Assembly (NCBI GenBank): GCA_964036155.1
Contig: OZ038422.1
Span: forward strand, 14,035,201-14,099,200
From: Diploscapter coronatus
Lineage: Eukaryota > Nematoda > Chromadorea > Rhabditida > Rhabditidae
Direction of reading: 5' to 3'
Length of the DNA stretch: 64,000 bases
Shown: one piece after another, positions 32,310-46,353 of the stretch
Position numbering within the stretch: position 1 is the stretch's first letter
Layout: each line of letters begins with the position of its first letter
The notes under the pieces: model-generated
The model's input: only the letters and a program-made list of their open reading frames with translations
What the model was told of the DNA's origin: nothing
The model's database searches: none
Position numbers and translations under genes: made by a program

Positions 32310-32324
32310 ATGCTAGTAGAATGA
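32310..32324 (+). promoter_or_regulatory. Four-codon uORF overlapping the PTR start codon
   Basis: After the TTTCAG acceptor at 32301-32305, a first ATG (32310) encodes only four codons and ends in TGA at 32322-32324, overlapping the main ATG (32321) as ATGA. It may lower translation or allow reinitiation. Confidence 0.5.
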
Positions 32325-35300
32325 GATCAGCTGCGCTCGACGAAGAGGTTGGGTGTTCGTCCGCACCGACAAAATGCGTGGGCGGGAAGGATGCGAAAAA
32401 TCGCGCTGCGGGTGCCGACCCGTGCGGAGGCAATTCCTCGTCGGAATCAACGAATTCACCGTCGACGTCGGAGAATTTCGGACAGAAGGCTGAAAACGAG
32501 GCATTAATCATTCCGCAGCTCGATCTCACAGGCGCGCAGATCGAGGACGACATCATCAAAAACACACAGACGCAAAGTAAGAGGATATGAAATAGAGAAA
32601 GAGCCGGCTTAAATAGGATGTCATATCTGAAATTGTATCAATATTTCAATGATCAGTAGAGTGATTGCTCGAAATTGAATGAAAATGAATCTTGAAGTTT
32701 ATGAAACTTAAATAAAAGAAAAAAAACTACAGGAAGCCAGCCACGTCGGAAGCTCATCTCGCTGTGGTCGTACTTCACACTACGCGGCTTCTTCCAATTG
32801 GTTGGGCGGACAGTCGGCATGCAGCCCTATGCCTACCTCACTGTCGCGGTAAGTTTGATTAATCCTGAAAATTACCCGAAAATGAGCTGATCCTTCGAAG
32901 TATCATTCTTTACATTATATTATTATCACTTATATGAAAATCTTATTAACACTCATGAGCATTCCAGATCTTTCCATAAATTATTATTAAAGCTACTAAC
33001 AGTTTCCAGTCGACTATATAAGATGTTCATTAGCAGGGATTTGGAAAACTGAAACGTTTTAAACTTTAATGCCATTTGATAATCTCGAATATTTCAGGCC
33101 CTTCTGAGTTCACAGGCCCTCGGTATGTATTGGATGGTGTTGAAAGACAGGATTCGAGACGGGTACACACCGACCAATGCGCCTTCCAGGGTTGAGACGG
33201 ATATCATCAGGTAATTCGCTCGCTAGATATTTCTGGAATTGGAGAATGTGATGAGCTAAATCAATTCACTTGGATTTTTATACGTCTCAAAAAAATTCAC
33301 GCCTTTTCACAACTCTTTCATGGTATTATGACGGGAAGGCTGTGGTAGCCAATTAGCTAAAAATTAAGTTTCGCATAGAATTTTTGATAAGTTTCAGGGA
33401 AATGTTTGAGGATGAGAGCATAATAAGTTTTCAATTTAATGCCGATGAGAGTCCTTTGAAAACAAACAAAAATGGAAGTATGGTAATTTCAGGGAATTCT
33501 GGAACTCCTCTGGCGATCCGATGATAACGATGATGCTTCTGAAGGCTAGGGACAAGGGCTCAATGCACCGACCGGAGTATTTGGACGAGAGTCAGCGAGT
33601 CATCGACTTCCTCTACAACAACTTCACCGTGGAGCACAAGGGCGTCACGTTGCGGTTCAGCGAGATGTGCGCGCCCTATTGCAACATGAATAAAGTCTTG
33701 CAATTGTTCAAAGTAGGTTCCATAAATACTCACTATTCTTCTGATGTGAAGATAGTTAGTTTATACTGCCTTCGGCTATCCTATAACAAGTTACCTTTCA
33801 TTACGTTTCTGGTAATTAGTGATATCGCTACATGAAAGAATTAAATATGTTCTTGATCAGTTCAATGCCCTTTTTATGCGCTAACATCATTAGTATATGT
33901 CTTATCGTGAAGGCCATCCTAAAATGTTAGCGATACCTTGATAATCATCTTATCGTTTCAGATGGGTTACGACAACGAACTGAAACGGGTCACGAACGGA
34001 CAGTCGCCATCAACAACGAATAACCTCAGCTATCCGGTCGCTTCTATTGGAGGTAATGAATTGTGCGCCAAATTCTCAGAATTTGTGTTACTACACTGAA
34101 GGCTAACCCTTTTCTTTATAATTATTAGCGGACTTCAAGACATCATTACTTTATCATTACGTTATGCTATACTTTTCAAAACTCTTTCATTATTGTATTC
34201 ACCATTGAATAACAAACACTCATCATTTTATTGTGTCTTTTTTCAGGAATAAGCATCAACCTGGATCGATCATTCTTCGGCGTCCGTCTGCAAAATAAGA
34301 GTCTGAATGCGACTAAGGACAAGAGTCTGCCGATCGAGAAACGCATCACTAATATGGAACACGTCGAACTTGTTCTGACCCTGTTCCGTGGCGACCGCGA
34401 GAACCAACTGCGAGACGAACAGCTGTCCAAATGGGAGCTAGCCGCCTATGAGTGGAGTATAAAGACGTATAAGGGCAGTCTCGTCGAGTTGCAGGTGATT
34501 TTGACCTCTTTGGGCAGAAATGATTATTCATAGGCTGTTCTATTGTCCATTAATTGAGACGAAGTGAATATAACACTAAATTTCGATGCGCGAGAATTGG
34601 CGCGCTGTTTGGAGCGGACTTTACCCTATTACGCCATATTCAAAGCATGAAGTTGATGACTATTGATAAATACACAATGCACATTTTGCATATTCGAATC
34701 CGTGCACTATTTATTTCGTCTCAAGTTTATCGGTCATTGGCAATATCACATCAGCCAGATTGCCAGATTTTTAATGCATATTGAAAAAGCCTATTTATCG
34801 TAGTCAACTTCTAAGCTAAAATAAAATTGGCTAAATTTTGAAGCCTATACAACTTTTACTTTCAGCTCGTCGGCACTGAAATCTTGGACAGTGAAATGAT
34901 GAAGGACGGCAAGCGGATGACACCATTCTTTGCTGCTGGTATGAAAATTCGAAAAATACCCGCATTTAAAAACAAAAAAATTTCAGGATTCGGGTTCATG
35001 ATCACCTTCGTTAGTGTGTGCGTCTTTTTGAGCGCGATTTACTACGATGCGCTGGATAGGGGCAAAATGTGAGGATATCAACGAGACTAAAAACATAACA
35101 TCATCCATCAAAATGATATTAGCTGTTCTCATACTCAACTAAAGTTTTACGTGCAAGTTTCTATGTTGCCGAACAATCGGAAAGTTTTAAGAAGTCGAAT
35201 TTCAGACTGGTGGGAATCGGCGCAGTGACATGCCCGATTCTGGCAATCATATCGACGTACGGTCTGATTTCGATGCTTGGTCTGAGAATCAACTCGTTCA

Positions 35301-38300
35301 TGCTGGTCATGCCCTTTTTGGTGATGGGCATCGGTGTCGACTCATGTTTCTTGATGATTCATTCTTGGCAACGCATGAGTCGAAATGGGTATTCGGTCGT
35401 GGAGAGAATGGGTTAGTTGTGTTGCAAAATAGTTCGTGAGCTTTCTCATATTTCTTTTATCTAATCTAGTTTTGTGTTGGCTATGTTTTTATTGAACACC
35501 TCTCATTATGCTTCAAAATAACCGACGAAGTTCATCATGATATCTCATTGATAGTGGTAATCTTGTTGAATTGCAAGCATTGACCATCCTATCAAATTGT
35601 GTTGATTACTTCGATGAAATTCAGGAATGGTCTACGAAGAAGTGTGCCCCTCGATCACGATCACATCGCTCACCGACTTTCTGTCGTTCGCCATCGGAGC
35701 ACTGGCGCCGACACCTGAAACTCGTCTATTTTGTTTGGCGACCTCGATAGCGATGGCGTTCACCTTCATTCTGCAGCTGGTCTTCTTCGGACCGATCTTG
35801 GCTCTGGCGACCCGATTCGAGCACAACGACACCAAACCTAGACAGGTATTCACTTTCATCGACAATTCGAAAAAGTAATTGCATCATATAGCATCGCTTC
35901 ATGCGAAATAGTATAGGATTTGATAGGGAAAAGTTTCTCTGCCTTTACTGTTTCGTATGCAACGATGCGACTATTGCAACTACCCTTCCAGGTTACTCTT
36001 TCATCGAATGCAGTTAACTTCGGAGTTATCACTGAAGTTTCTAATTTAACTTTTAAATTAAACACTTCAAATTCATCTTCAGGCCATCGGATGGAGGGAC
36101 AAAGTGGATCGAGTTTGGCAGAAGATCCTTCGAATTTACTGCAGACTCATCGGACACCGGATATTCACGATTTGCATCGTGTCAGCCACGTGTGTGTACT
36201 GGTAGGATTTTTAAAAATATCTCTTGAAAAGATCAATTCATTTCAAAGCTTCACGTTATCTAAAGAAATTTTATACATAAGTTTGCTATTTAAAATGTAT
36301 GAATCGTCAAGGTGGCAAAATTGAAAATCGATGATTTGTTGTTTTTTGTTTGTTTCAAGGTTTTACAACAGTTTGCATAAGTCTCGTCTAACAGTTGCTA
36401 TTTAGAATGTAACGGTTTTACAAATAACAAAATCTTCTAATTCCTTCTTTATCTGTGACTTTTAGTCGACATCATTCAGGTACTTCGGCATAATCGGGCT
36501 GATGAACATGAAGACGCGTCTAGACGTCGCCAAAATTCTGCCCAAAAATTCGCCCCTCCAACAGCCCAATTACATCCTTACGCATATCGGTACGTTTAGA
36601 TTTTTTTACTTTCCTAAAAGCTTACTAAATAATAGATCGAAACTTCTTATCGTCATAAACGAATATAAAAGATCTTGCATTACGAGAAATTATCGGATGA
36701 TCACAATTGTCGGAATGTCAAAATATAGGGGCTTTAGGCAATGCATAGTTCGCTCAATAATTTTATATTCAATAGATACCTGAAAGTCTAGTTGTTGACG
36801 TGCATATTTTCCACTTTCAGTTTGGTCCGAATACCACCCGGTGACGGTGCTGATCAACAACCCGTTCGACGTCACGAATCGTACTCAAACCAACAGATTC
36901 TGGGAGTTGGTCTACGAGTTCCAGTCCATGCCCAACGCTAAAGGTATAGTGTTTCGCCCTTGATTTATTAGATCAATATTGAAATTTTTGCGACTTCGCG
37001 ATCAGGCAAAATAATATGCCAGATGAGAGAGCTTTCCTACCGTCTTCTAACCCTACACCATATTTCGTCTGGTCGTGAGGTTTCGAAGATTCCAAATAGT
37101 CCATATATTTGAGAATTATTGAATTGGTAGATAATTCATTCAACACCTTCATTGTTATTCCCGGAATTTTCTCTATCATAACATAATATTGACATGATAA
37201 CCTCGTTTATCAGATTTCTTATTTCAGGTCCCGAATCATCGTTGATCTGGCTGAAGGACTACATTCACTTCTCGTACTATGGTGAGCCCTACGACAACGC
37301 GCTGAAGAGTGTGCTGTCCGATTGGGATTTCCTGCTGGGCGACAACGAACCCAACAAACCCATCGATCCTTTTAAGGTTAACTATTTCACAATTTAATTA
37401 ACCTGATTAAAATAACTTGGACTAGCAAAGCATTAGAATTAGGGTAAATTTGAATATTTGAGTGCCAATTCATTTTGTAACATATCTAACATTTTATAAC
37501 TGATTTTTAGCTTTAGTATTAGATTTGCATCAACCAAACATCAACATTAAAATTTCATATATTAGAGCCCAAATAATTCATAGCATACCTAAAACTAGTA
37601 ACGATTTTGATTTCAGGCCAACCTAACTACCGCCAAACTAGGTCAATTCTTGAGGTCACCATTCTACGAGCACTGGGGCCCATTCATGAAGGTGTCGAAT
37701 AGTTCTGAAGGACGGTTGAAGATCGATAGATTCTGGATGACGATAGCATATCAAAACACGTCTTCCTGGGAAACGAGAATCGAGTTGATGGAACAGTGGA
37801 GGTCTATCGTGGCTAGGTAATTTTTGGAGTTGCATGTATAAAAATCCGAGTATCTTTGACGAATTAGGTATGAATCAAGAGCGACAATATTTTGAGAAAT
37901 AGGTTGATTTCTGTCAAAATATTTGCCACACATCATTGCGAATATGTTAGCACACGTAAAATTGATCAATTCCAGCATGTTTTGAAACACATTTCAAATT
38001 TCAGATACAAGGATCTAAATGCGACCGTCTGGGAGCCAAACGGAATGTTCATCGATCAAATGCTCAGTTTACGGAGTACCGCGGTTCAGGTATAAGAGAT
38101 TTTTAAGAAACCCGAAAAATTAATATATCCGAAAAAAAAAATATGAAAATTAGATACCTCTATTTTCAGACGGGCATTCTGACGCTGTTGTGCATGATCG
38201 TGGTCTGCTCGATCTTCATCCCCAATCCTTGCAGCGTCATTACGGCTAGCATCGCGATTGCTTCGATTTCTTTGGGTAAGTTTAAATTTTTCCAATATTT

Positions 38301-39819
38301 TGTTTCACGAGTTTCCGCGTCATTTTCATTATTTGACATTACCTGACTATTCCGTATCTTTCGAATTTCAGGTGTGATGGGCTTTTTATCGTGGTGGCAT
38401 TTCGACTTGGATCCAGTGGTGATGGCTGCCGTCCTGATGTCGATCGGCCTGTCCGTGGACTTTATCGCACATGTCAGTTATCACTACCAGCTGACCAACA
38501 AGAAGGTGATCGTCGACGGTCGAGTCGTGAAAGTGCCTGTCAAAGGACCCCAGGAGAAACTAGAGCACACTATGGCTTCAGGTAAGGTACCTCTAAATAT
38601 CATGGAATCTGAAAAACCTCATGGCCACGATGTCATGAATTAGAGCGTGAGAACGAAAGATCGTGATATGACAGTATGACAGACCTTTTTCTCATGTTTC
38701 GAGAATTTGAGATGGTCATGATTTTATATCTTGAGGACATTATCTATTTTCTCGTATTACCTTCCCTAACTTCACCTCTTTAACAATCCCTAACTTATAG
38801 ACGACGTTTTCAGGTCATTAAAAAACTGAACTTCGTATATTTTGTTAAGTCACTTTACTTTCAGTTGGCTGGCCGATGATTCAAGCGGGCGTCTCGACGA
38901 TTTGCTGCATTCTGCCGCTGCTGTTCTTGGCGGTGAGCATTTTACGAATCTAAAGCCTTGAATAATCGTTTATCGACAATATTACATTGCTACGGGAACG
39001 AACTGATAATGATTTTTATTCCACCAATATTGAATCATATCTTATAATTCCATCAGTCAAATAAGCCATATCTAATTTTACTTTTCCCGAGTCATTATAC
39101 CGTTTGCTTTCATCTAAGATATTCCGAATTTTGCGACTTACATCAATTAAAAATTCAATATTTCCAGTCCTACTCGCCCTCTGTGTTCGTGGCCGCGATC
39201 TTCCTGGTTGTATCGTGGGGCATGCTTCACGGGTTGGTGATTCTGCCCTCATTCCTTGGCTCGCTGCCCGACTGCCTCACCGATGCCAACTGCTATCGAC
39301 TCTTCCTCTCGACCTCGTCCGAGAAGTCATGTAGATATGCTGGAAGGTAGGATTCTTTGAATTACTGTAAGAATTAGACTTTTCAAACTCTCAATGTTTA
39401 ATGTGAAAACTTATCTAGTTTATTTGAAATTTATTCGAATATATTGATACACTAGGAATAATTGATTTTTAATTATTTTTTCGAAAGTAAACAAATAGAC
39501 ACTGAAACTGAAAATTTTATAGAAATCTGCAACTCTTCCTAAATCTAATCTTTTTTTTCAATTTGAAAGACATAGCATTCTGACAATCGTAAATACTTTG
39601 TATTTTTTAATTAGTTTCAAATTTTGTGGGAAGAAAATCTTATGCTCATCAAGCTACTCTATTTGTACTACAAGATTCAAAACTTAACAATAGATCATCC
39701 CCAATTTCAGACGCGATACCGACGAAGAGTTGGAGACGTTTGACGTCATGCATCAGAAGGTTCAGAATCCTCATGACGGCGACTCGAAACGTCATCTGAA
39801 TACTACACAAGAGTCCTAA
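32321..39819 (+). CDS. Patched-related (PTR) multipass membrane protein with sterol-sensing domain
   Basis: Complete 21-exon model, 1027 aa: 32321-32576, 32733-32848, 33098-33210, 33493-33712, 33962-34052, 34247-34494, 34866-34938, 34987-35068, 35206-35411, 35625-35845, 36083-36201, 36480-36589, 36821-36943, 37228-37376, 37617-37816, 38005-38089, 38170-38275, 38372-38581, 38865-38932, 39168-39346, 39711-39819. PTR proteins are RND-type transporters expanded in nematodes and linked to moulting and cuticle traffic. Features: a cytosolic Ser-rich N-terminus, TM1 ([17 protein letters not shown]), and a long extracellular loop. The TM2-6 sterol-sensing block contains [13 protein letters not shown] (Asp near 445); a second extracellular loop carries NxS/T sites. 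The C-terminal TM bundle has [12 protein letters not shown] (Asp near 869). The two TM Asp residues match the RND proton-relay positions. The exact PTR orthologue cannot be assigned. Confidence 0.94.
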
Positions 39820-40814
39820 ACGATTACGGTAATTCATCATGCAATAGATAGTGATAATCACACGTTGTTATCACTACATTTCTCATTTTTAGCCCTATCT
39901 TCGATAGATAGAGCATTTTTTTAATCTCTTAACGAAAGTTTCGGATATGATAAAATGAATTAGTGTTGCTAGAATGAGAATTTCATTGTAATTTATTGGA
40001 CTTGTTTTAAAGTTCTCCAAAACTTGACCCTCATTTTACCCAGGTCATATAATTAATTATTATAACTAGTTGTATCTAATGTGTACTGATTATAATCAAA
40101 AGTACGTGCATAATTTGTATTCTATTGATAGAAACTACGGATTTAAGATATTTTTCATTTTTTCGTCCTAAAATAATTATTTGCTGTGATTCCCATCGTG
40201 TTATTTTCAAATTAGAAGCTTTTTCCCTCTCACGATTCTAAACATTCGAGCGATTTCGGGAGCCTATTCAATTAGACGATTATCTTTATTGTCTAGTCAT
40301 AATTACTTATCTTAATTAGTCGATAATTATCGATTCTAGTCATTATATTCGCATAATGTTCATGCTTTAATGGCTGTATTCCAAAACACGACTTTCAAAG
40401 CATAGTCGATTAGTTTTAAAACTTTTTCTGTAAATTTTGAGATTTGTTTAAGGATTTTAGGCATGCAAGTATTTTTCAATTGTATATTTCGATTTGCGTA
40501 TAAGTGTGCTATATATAACATTTCTACGATACAATTGCTTGTGTATGTGTGTGTGTGTGTGTGTGTGTGCTATACAAAACTGCTGTTTGTATTTTTTACC
40601 ATAAAGTTTTCTTTTTCGAAATTTAAAATGATTACGAATTGATAGAATAATTAATTAATGATTGATATTGAACTATTTATAACTTCTTATATTATAGATA
40701 AGAAATATCTCGTTAGCGAAAATAAGGAAGCACTTCAAAATATTAAAAGATATAAAAATATACATGAAATTATAAGACATAAAAATAACCAGAGAAATTA
40801 AGACGTTTTTTTAA
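39820..40814. other. Convergent 3' region of PTR and fucosyltransferase genes
   Basis: About 1 kb of AT-rich sequence holding both 3' ends. It contains a GT microsatellite; I see no gene and no perfect AATAAA close to the PTR stop codon. Confidence 0.55.
40541..40569. repeat. (GT)n microsatellite
   Basis: A run of about a dozen GT dinucleotides, slightly interrupted at its 5' end by GTGTAT. Confidence 0.9.
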
Positions 40815-42887
40815 TTAGTAAGATTTCAGCATCGTTTTAGTGATAGGTGTCCAATAAGGAAGGAAATAATCATTCGGGATCAATTCAGATTCCATGCCTT
40901 CCAAATTTTTTTCGACCTCTTTGTAATATACGACTTTTCCTCGGGCCAAGAATGCCATCCACCAACCGTATGTTGACGTGGGTGCTGAAATTCGAAATAT
41001 TACACTCTCAGATAAAGGATAGTACAAAATATTTCATAACTTCATAGGTATCGAAAATGACTAAAATAGGATTCAAATCATTAGAAATGTTTCCGAAACA
41101 TTGAATAACCAGTCTCCACGATTGAAATATTTATATTAGCAAGAGAGCGCGAATATGTGTTTAGATATCTCAATTTAGAAGAGGATTATCAAAGTAGCTT
41201 AATATTCATTGCATGTTTATTGAACGATTTCTTATGGTATAATTATTGAAAATACCCTACCAGTCAAAGCAACAACATCGCAATATTGTCTGGAGAATTC
41301 CCAGTCGACGTTGGGTGGATTCTGAATCTTGAACTGGGCGACGTCGACGTCCAACCCTGACACCAAAGAAGTTAGCCATTCGTTGTCATTTCCAAACGCG
41401 AGTATTCGGGCATTTGGGTCTGGAATTACATTTTAAGACAAGAAGTTTCAGATAATTTCATAACATAATAAAATTTGGATCGAATCAATAAATGTTGGTT
41501 GTGGTTCTCAACAAAAGAATCTAAATTCTCAAAATGAACTTGCTATGCATCAAAATATTTCTGATTTTATATTGTTTAATTCTGGTGATTAGATTAGAGA
41601 TTTTTACCTACACGCATTCTTCAAGAACTTGATTATTTTTACGGTATCTTCTGATGTTGAGGCGTGATGCAGCCCTGACGTCAAATAGTCGCCTCTCCTC
41701 ACATGGACACAGGCGCTGAAATTGATTACTCTAATTACTGATAACTATTCTTCAAAACTACTTACTGAAAATCCTTTTTCATTATTGGATTTTTGAAAAG
41801 TGTCGTCGTCAAATTCTTCACGAAATCCGAGCCTTGTAGAATAGAGTGTGGAGAAAGCTTGGGGTTTTTCAGAAAATAGCGATGACTCTAAATTTATAAG
41901 CGTAATTTTGAAAATTGCGTTGACTAAAAATGCCTGTAAATAGTGGAACGAAACATTCAGCGAGGCGTGAAATGATAGTGCGATTTTCGGGATGAGTTTT
42001 TCGGGCATGAAAAGGCAGCACTCCTTGTGGCCGGCTAGAACTTGGACTGGTTTACTGCAGATCCTCTGAAAATTCTCATAAAAAAATTGAAAAAAACACG
42101 ACTACTTGGAAACCTCAAGTCATATGAAATAGAGTGAGGGATGGTAGGAAAAAGATTCTTTCCCCACACTATTTCGCATGGCTTGAGATTTCCAAGTTGC
42201 CCATATAGGGACCGTGTAAAAGACATACGGTATTGTTCGGAACGAGTTTCCCAATGTTTGGAGCGAAAACGGAGAAGTTTCGTAGAGATTGTTGAATTGC
42301 ACTGTCAAGAATAACAGGCTGCATATTGTAATATTCAGATAATGATAAAAATGACAGGATTTCGAAGGCAACGTTGCCGATGCCACCGTTGTAATGGGTC
42401 GCGTGAAGGAAACCGATGAGGCAGGGATTCCTGAAAGTGAACATAAAATAGATACGTTGTGATTTTCATTTTATCAGACGGTTATATCAATATAATGAAT
42501 CAATTTTTCCAGGAACAGGCTTATATTTCGATAATTTACATGTGTTATCTGTGGAATTATTTATATATTAATACCAGGGGTGTACAAGGATAATGTGTTA
42601 TTAAGTAACTCTAACATAAAATGCACTTTTTGGAGTAGTTTTCAGAAAGCACATGCAAATTTAGATCAGTACTGGGTTAAACGCTAAAACGCAATTCAAT
42701 TTTTTGCAAACCCCAGATTGATACCGACCTCACGCTGGGTAAATATCATTCAAGTTAATAATTAGACTAACCTCTCATAATTTAGATAATAAATAAGTCC
42801 AATTCGAATAATAATGCATAAAAGTAGAACTCGATAATGTAAACCTATCAAGAGATTTTGATAGACTTGTAATAAAGGCTTAACCAT
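40815..42887 (-). CDS. Alpha-1,2-fucosyltransferase, GT11 family
   Basis: Seven exons read leftward, 334 aa: 42887-42772, 42430-42229, 42065-41934, 41887-41766, 41715-41612, 41419-41261, 40984-40815. GT11 enzymes transfer fucose from GDP-fucose in alpha-1,2 linkage in the Golgi. A hydrophobic signal anchor (about 20-35, VLLLCIIIRIGLIYYL) gives a type II topology. Next come GGIGNVAFEILS (donor-side motif I), the CC pair in KECCLF, YLQSHRYF, then VHVRRGDY (Asp near 200), the GT11 hallmark. FGNDNEW and TSTYGWWMAFL, matching human FUT1 TIGTFGFW, complete the fold. Introns are compact. The one at 41888-41933 (46 nt) uses a GC donor; the reading frame and the YLQS-YF motif require it. Start exon placement (phase 2 join) is less certain than the rest. 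It is divergent from the sulfotransferase gene. The acceptor glycan is unknown. Confidence 0.9.
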
Positions 42888-43835
42888 TCCCTACATTCTC
42901 GGTAATTTAACCTGGAATATTAAACAAAATAATTTAAAGACATGTAAACATAATGTCTGAAGGATATATCGATCTGTCCCTAATGCAAGAAGAGGAATTA
43001 TCCTTGTTCTAGAAAAATTAGATAATATCTAAATTTCACTGAATCCGGGAACACATAGTTCTATAGATCGACTCAGCTAAAATGTTCGAAGGAAATAAAA
43101 AATATTAATACACAATTTAAGTTTTATATGACAAAACTCAATTAAATAAATAAAAACTTGCTGATGTCTATTGACCTCATACGTTTTTGATCGAAATTCA
43201 TCTATAGATTACGATTTTTATTATGCATTCCTAAATACACAACATCATGTTTATTGACAATGAAAAATAACGTCTTTACTCTATTCATTTCCATTGTAGA
43301 GTGTTAAGAATATTACAAACATACCGTAGCTTGATGTCAATGGAAGTATAAGCAAATGAAATATTAAAGTGCTCAAAAATTAGTTGCGAAAAGATCAAGG
43401 AAATTATTTTTTGCTCTTCTTTCCTATTGTATGTCCTAATTTTACGCTGAACGATTGTTGTTATAAATATGAAAAAGTGTAAATGGAAAAATAATAACTA
43501 AACACCATTTGATGTATGATCCCAAATAGTGAATAGGGGGTTCAAATATTAAAATAGAAATACTATTTTATAATATATTTTTTAATATTCTTATATATCA
43601 GGACACTGATAATCGACCATCAATAAAATATTGCTGACTTTGATCAAATTTAATAAAATACATGGCATAATAATTAAATTTCTTGAAATTCAGTCCTTAC
43701 TTTTAAAAATCTACGCTCATTATGCGAAAGTGAAATATTGTTGTATTGACCCAGTTACTCACTTAATGCGCATGCATAAAAACAAATCTTGCGATTCGTT
43801 TTTGATTTTCATTCAATTCGACATTTGTTTATAAA
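42888..43835. promoter_or_regulatory. Divergent promoter region between fucosyltransferase and sulfotransferase genes
   Basis: About 950 bp of AT-rich DNA between two head-to-head start codons, so it probably contains both promoters. TTTATAAA directly precedes the sulfotransferase ATG at 43836. No internal gene is supported. Confidence 0.5.
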
Positions 43836-46103
43836 ATGTCTAGTTCATATTACTTACTAAATAGCGATTTCGGGTATCGATTTCTGCGATTTTTCACTGT
43901 AAAGAAATTACTATGGTACATGTTCATTTCATACTGCCTAGTATTTATTATTCATCACTCCACAAGACGACGCCGACGCATTGAACCTGACATTGTAAAT
44001 GTAATCATTTTTTTAATTAAGAAAATCTATATTCTAACATTTAGGCCTCTTTTCAACTGCACAATCGAAATATGTCAGATCCTGCCAATATTAACCATGA
44101 AATGAATGTTCCAAGGGATATTTTCTGGGCGAATAGAGATGTAATTTGAATTTTGGGGTTTTTCGAAATATTGAAAATTCAGCCCTTACCGAATCGAGCC
44201 TACCCTAATATGACCTGGGGAGAATTATGTGACCCCGAAGGGTTTACTGCGAGAAATCGACCCAGGTGCATACCTCCGAGATCCAAATTTTTTCCGACTT
44301 TCTACGTGGTAATTGACTAAGTTTAGAGAAAAAATCACGTAAAATTTGAAGATGATATTAAATCAGTAACATAAGGTCGATGTGTGAACCCAGAAACTCA
44401 ATATTTTGAAACATTTTTGATATTCTGGTATCAAAGTCATCATAAATGGAATATTTCTTAACCGTATTATTTATTATTAGGTAGCCCCAGTTTACAAATT
44501 GTTCGCTTGCACAATTCATAAATCAATGACGATGTTACTGACTGCTATAATGTGCTACCTATCCGATTCGGATATGTTCATTCAAGCCGATAAAAAACTG
44601 GCTACAGAGGTACAATATACGAGGTACAAAATGATATTATTATGTGTTTCAAAGGTTTATATATCAAAATAATAAAATTGATTCTGTATGATGGTTCTCT
44701 TTATTTAATCCCAATCCTCTAAATTATCTAAACATAATAAATAAAAATCTATGGTCATTTTGAAATCTTCAATAACTGATTCTGTCTATTTCTACTTGTA
44801 TTCGAGTTTCGAAACCAAGTTAATACAAATCAAAATCGTTTCGGAAATTATATAATGACGATGACTATAATTAAAAGTCTCACACTTTCATCAAATAATT
44901 TAGATTCTGCGAAGGCCGTAACGAGTTCAACCGTTTCACTATCGCCAAGGAGAACATGAGCATGAATGGCTGGGCTTTCTACGATTGGAACATGTTCGCG
45001 ATTACTCGGGATCCGGTTGATCGATTTCTGTCGGGATTTTTGGATCTATGCGTTAGGTGAATTAATTCAATTCATATAGCTGTCTTTAATAACTTAACTT
45101 CGATTTTTAGAACCAACTCCGATTGTCATGGTTGTGGAGCGAATCTGACTTGTTTTCTGGAGAATACGTATAGACGGTAAATAATAAAAACGTGTTTTTG
45201 AGCATAGTAAAAACATTCTGACCAAGGATATGCGGAATTTCGATTCCGGGAATTTTAGGGCTCGGAGTTCCAATTCTGACCTCGGGAAAATTTCAATTCC
45301 GATTTCGAATGTTTAATAATTCAATTTTGCACACCCTGATTCGGACAAAAAAGACTTGTATTTTAGATGAATGATGATATTGAATTTTAGAGCGATGGCC
45401 TTAACATTGGAAGATAATTCAACGTTGAGAGAGCAAGTCATCACGCCGAAGAAAAATTGGACCTATCACCAATTCCATCTCGATCCGCTAGATTTGCATA
45501 TTTTTCCGCAACATTGGTTGGTATATTTTTAAAATTAATATGAAATTTAAAAATGTTCTTCTTTATTCATTTTTATAAGCTATTAATTCTAATAATAAAT
45601 TAATTCTAAAATTTATAAATTAACCTTCAATTAATTTAAAACAAAATAATTTGGAATTTGTATTTTAGGCGCTGCGAATTCGATAAAAATTTCGCTTCAT
45701 ACAAGAAAGTTCGATATTCTTCGGACCCGATGAAAACGCTGTGGCCAGACATGCAGAGTATCTTTGAAAAGGCTGGGGTAGGTTTGAAATTTTTTGGGCA
45801 TAACCTATAAATTCCTAATAAGTCCATTTAGTTTTTAACATTTTATATAAAATTCTTTGAATTTCAGGTTCCCAAAGCCAAACTAGATTACATTAAAAGT
45901 GAAATTACCTCTACTAGAACGGTTCACAGCACTGTTCAATACAAAGCCAGGAAATATATTGAAAAACGACTTCGCTCCAGTCCTTATTTAATGGAATTAC
46001 TTGTTAGGTAATAGAAATTTCCTAACTTCGAAATAATATTCGCAAATTCAGACTATTCTACTACGATTACAAGTTTTTTAATTGGCAATTACCTGAATTA
46101 TGA
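43836..46103 (+). CDS. PAPS-dependent carbohydrate sulfotransferase (nematode Sulfotransfer_2 type)
   Basis: Ten exons, 391 aa: 43836-44000, 44045-44140, 44183-44308, 44481-44623, 44904-45056, 45111-45176, 45391-45516, 45669-45777, 45868-46007, 46052-46103. It is predicted to move sulfate from PAPS onto a glycan, probably a chondroitin- or HNK-like chain, in the Golgi. A signal anchor (VKKLLWYMFISYCLVFIIHH, about 23-42) is followed by a basic RRRRR stretch. The 5'-phosphosulfate loop is KLFACTIHKSMTMLLTAIMC (about 135-154), and the 3'-phosphate motif is FAITRDPVDRFLSGF (about 208-222). HGCGANLTC and IFPQHWRCEF are typical of the nematode family. An alternative exon 1 donor at 43995 would remove two codons. 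Intron 2 is only 42 nt. Neighbouring fucosyltransferase and STELLO-type genes suggest a glycan-processing cluster. Confidence 0.9.
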
Positions 46104-46110
46104 AATGTGT

Positions 46111-46116
46111 AATAAA
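46111..46116 (+). terminator. Poly(A) signal of the sulfotransferase gene
   Basis: AATAAA begins 8 nt after the TGA stop, implying a very short 3' UTR. The next gene's TGATTCAG acceptor (46311-46318) follows about 200 nt later. Confidence 0.6.
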
Positions 46117-46353
46117 CTTTTTCATTGACTATTATTTTTCAATTTTTCATCGAGAAATTTTAATCGAGTTATGTTTCTGGAAAACACTTCTTTGAATTTT
46201 GATTTAATTAGAAAAAAACGGTTAAAATTACGATCGGCGAAAAAAGTGAAAATAGGGAACCACGTTTTCGTTCATGCATGATGTATTTTAAACGATAATC
46301 GTAGATTGGATGATTCAGTATATCCCCAAATATTGATTCTTTAATTTGATTCT

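Noticed and set aside
44141..44182. Apparent frame break between sulfotransferase exons
   Set aside because: It is explained by a 42-nt canonical GT-AG intron, so the gene is intact.
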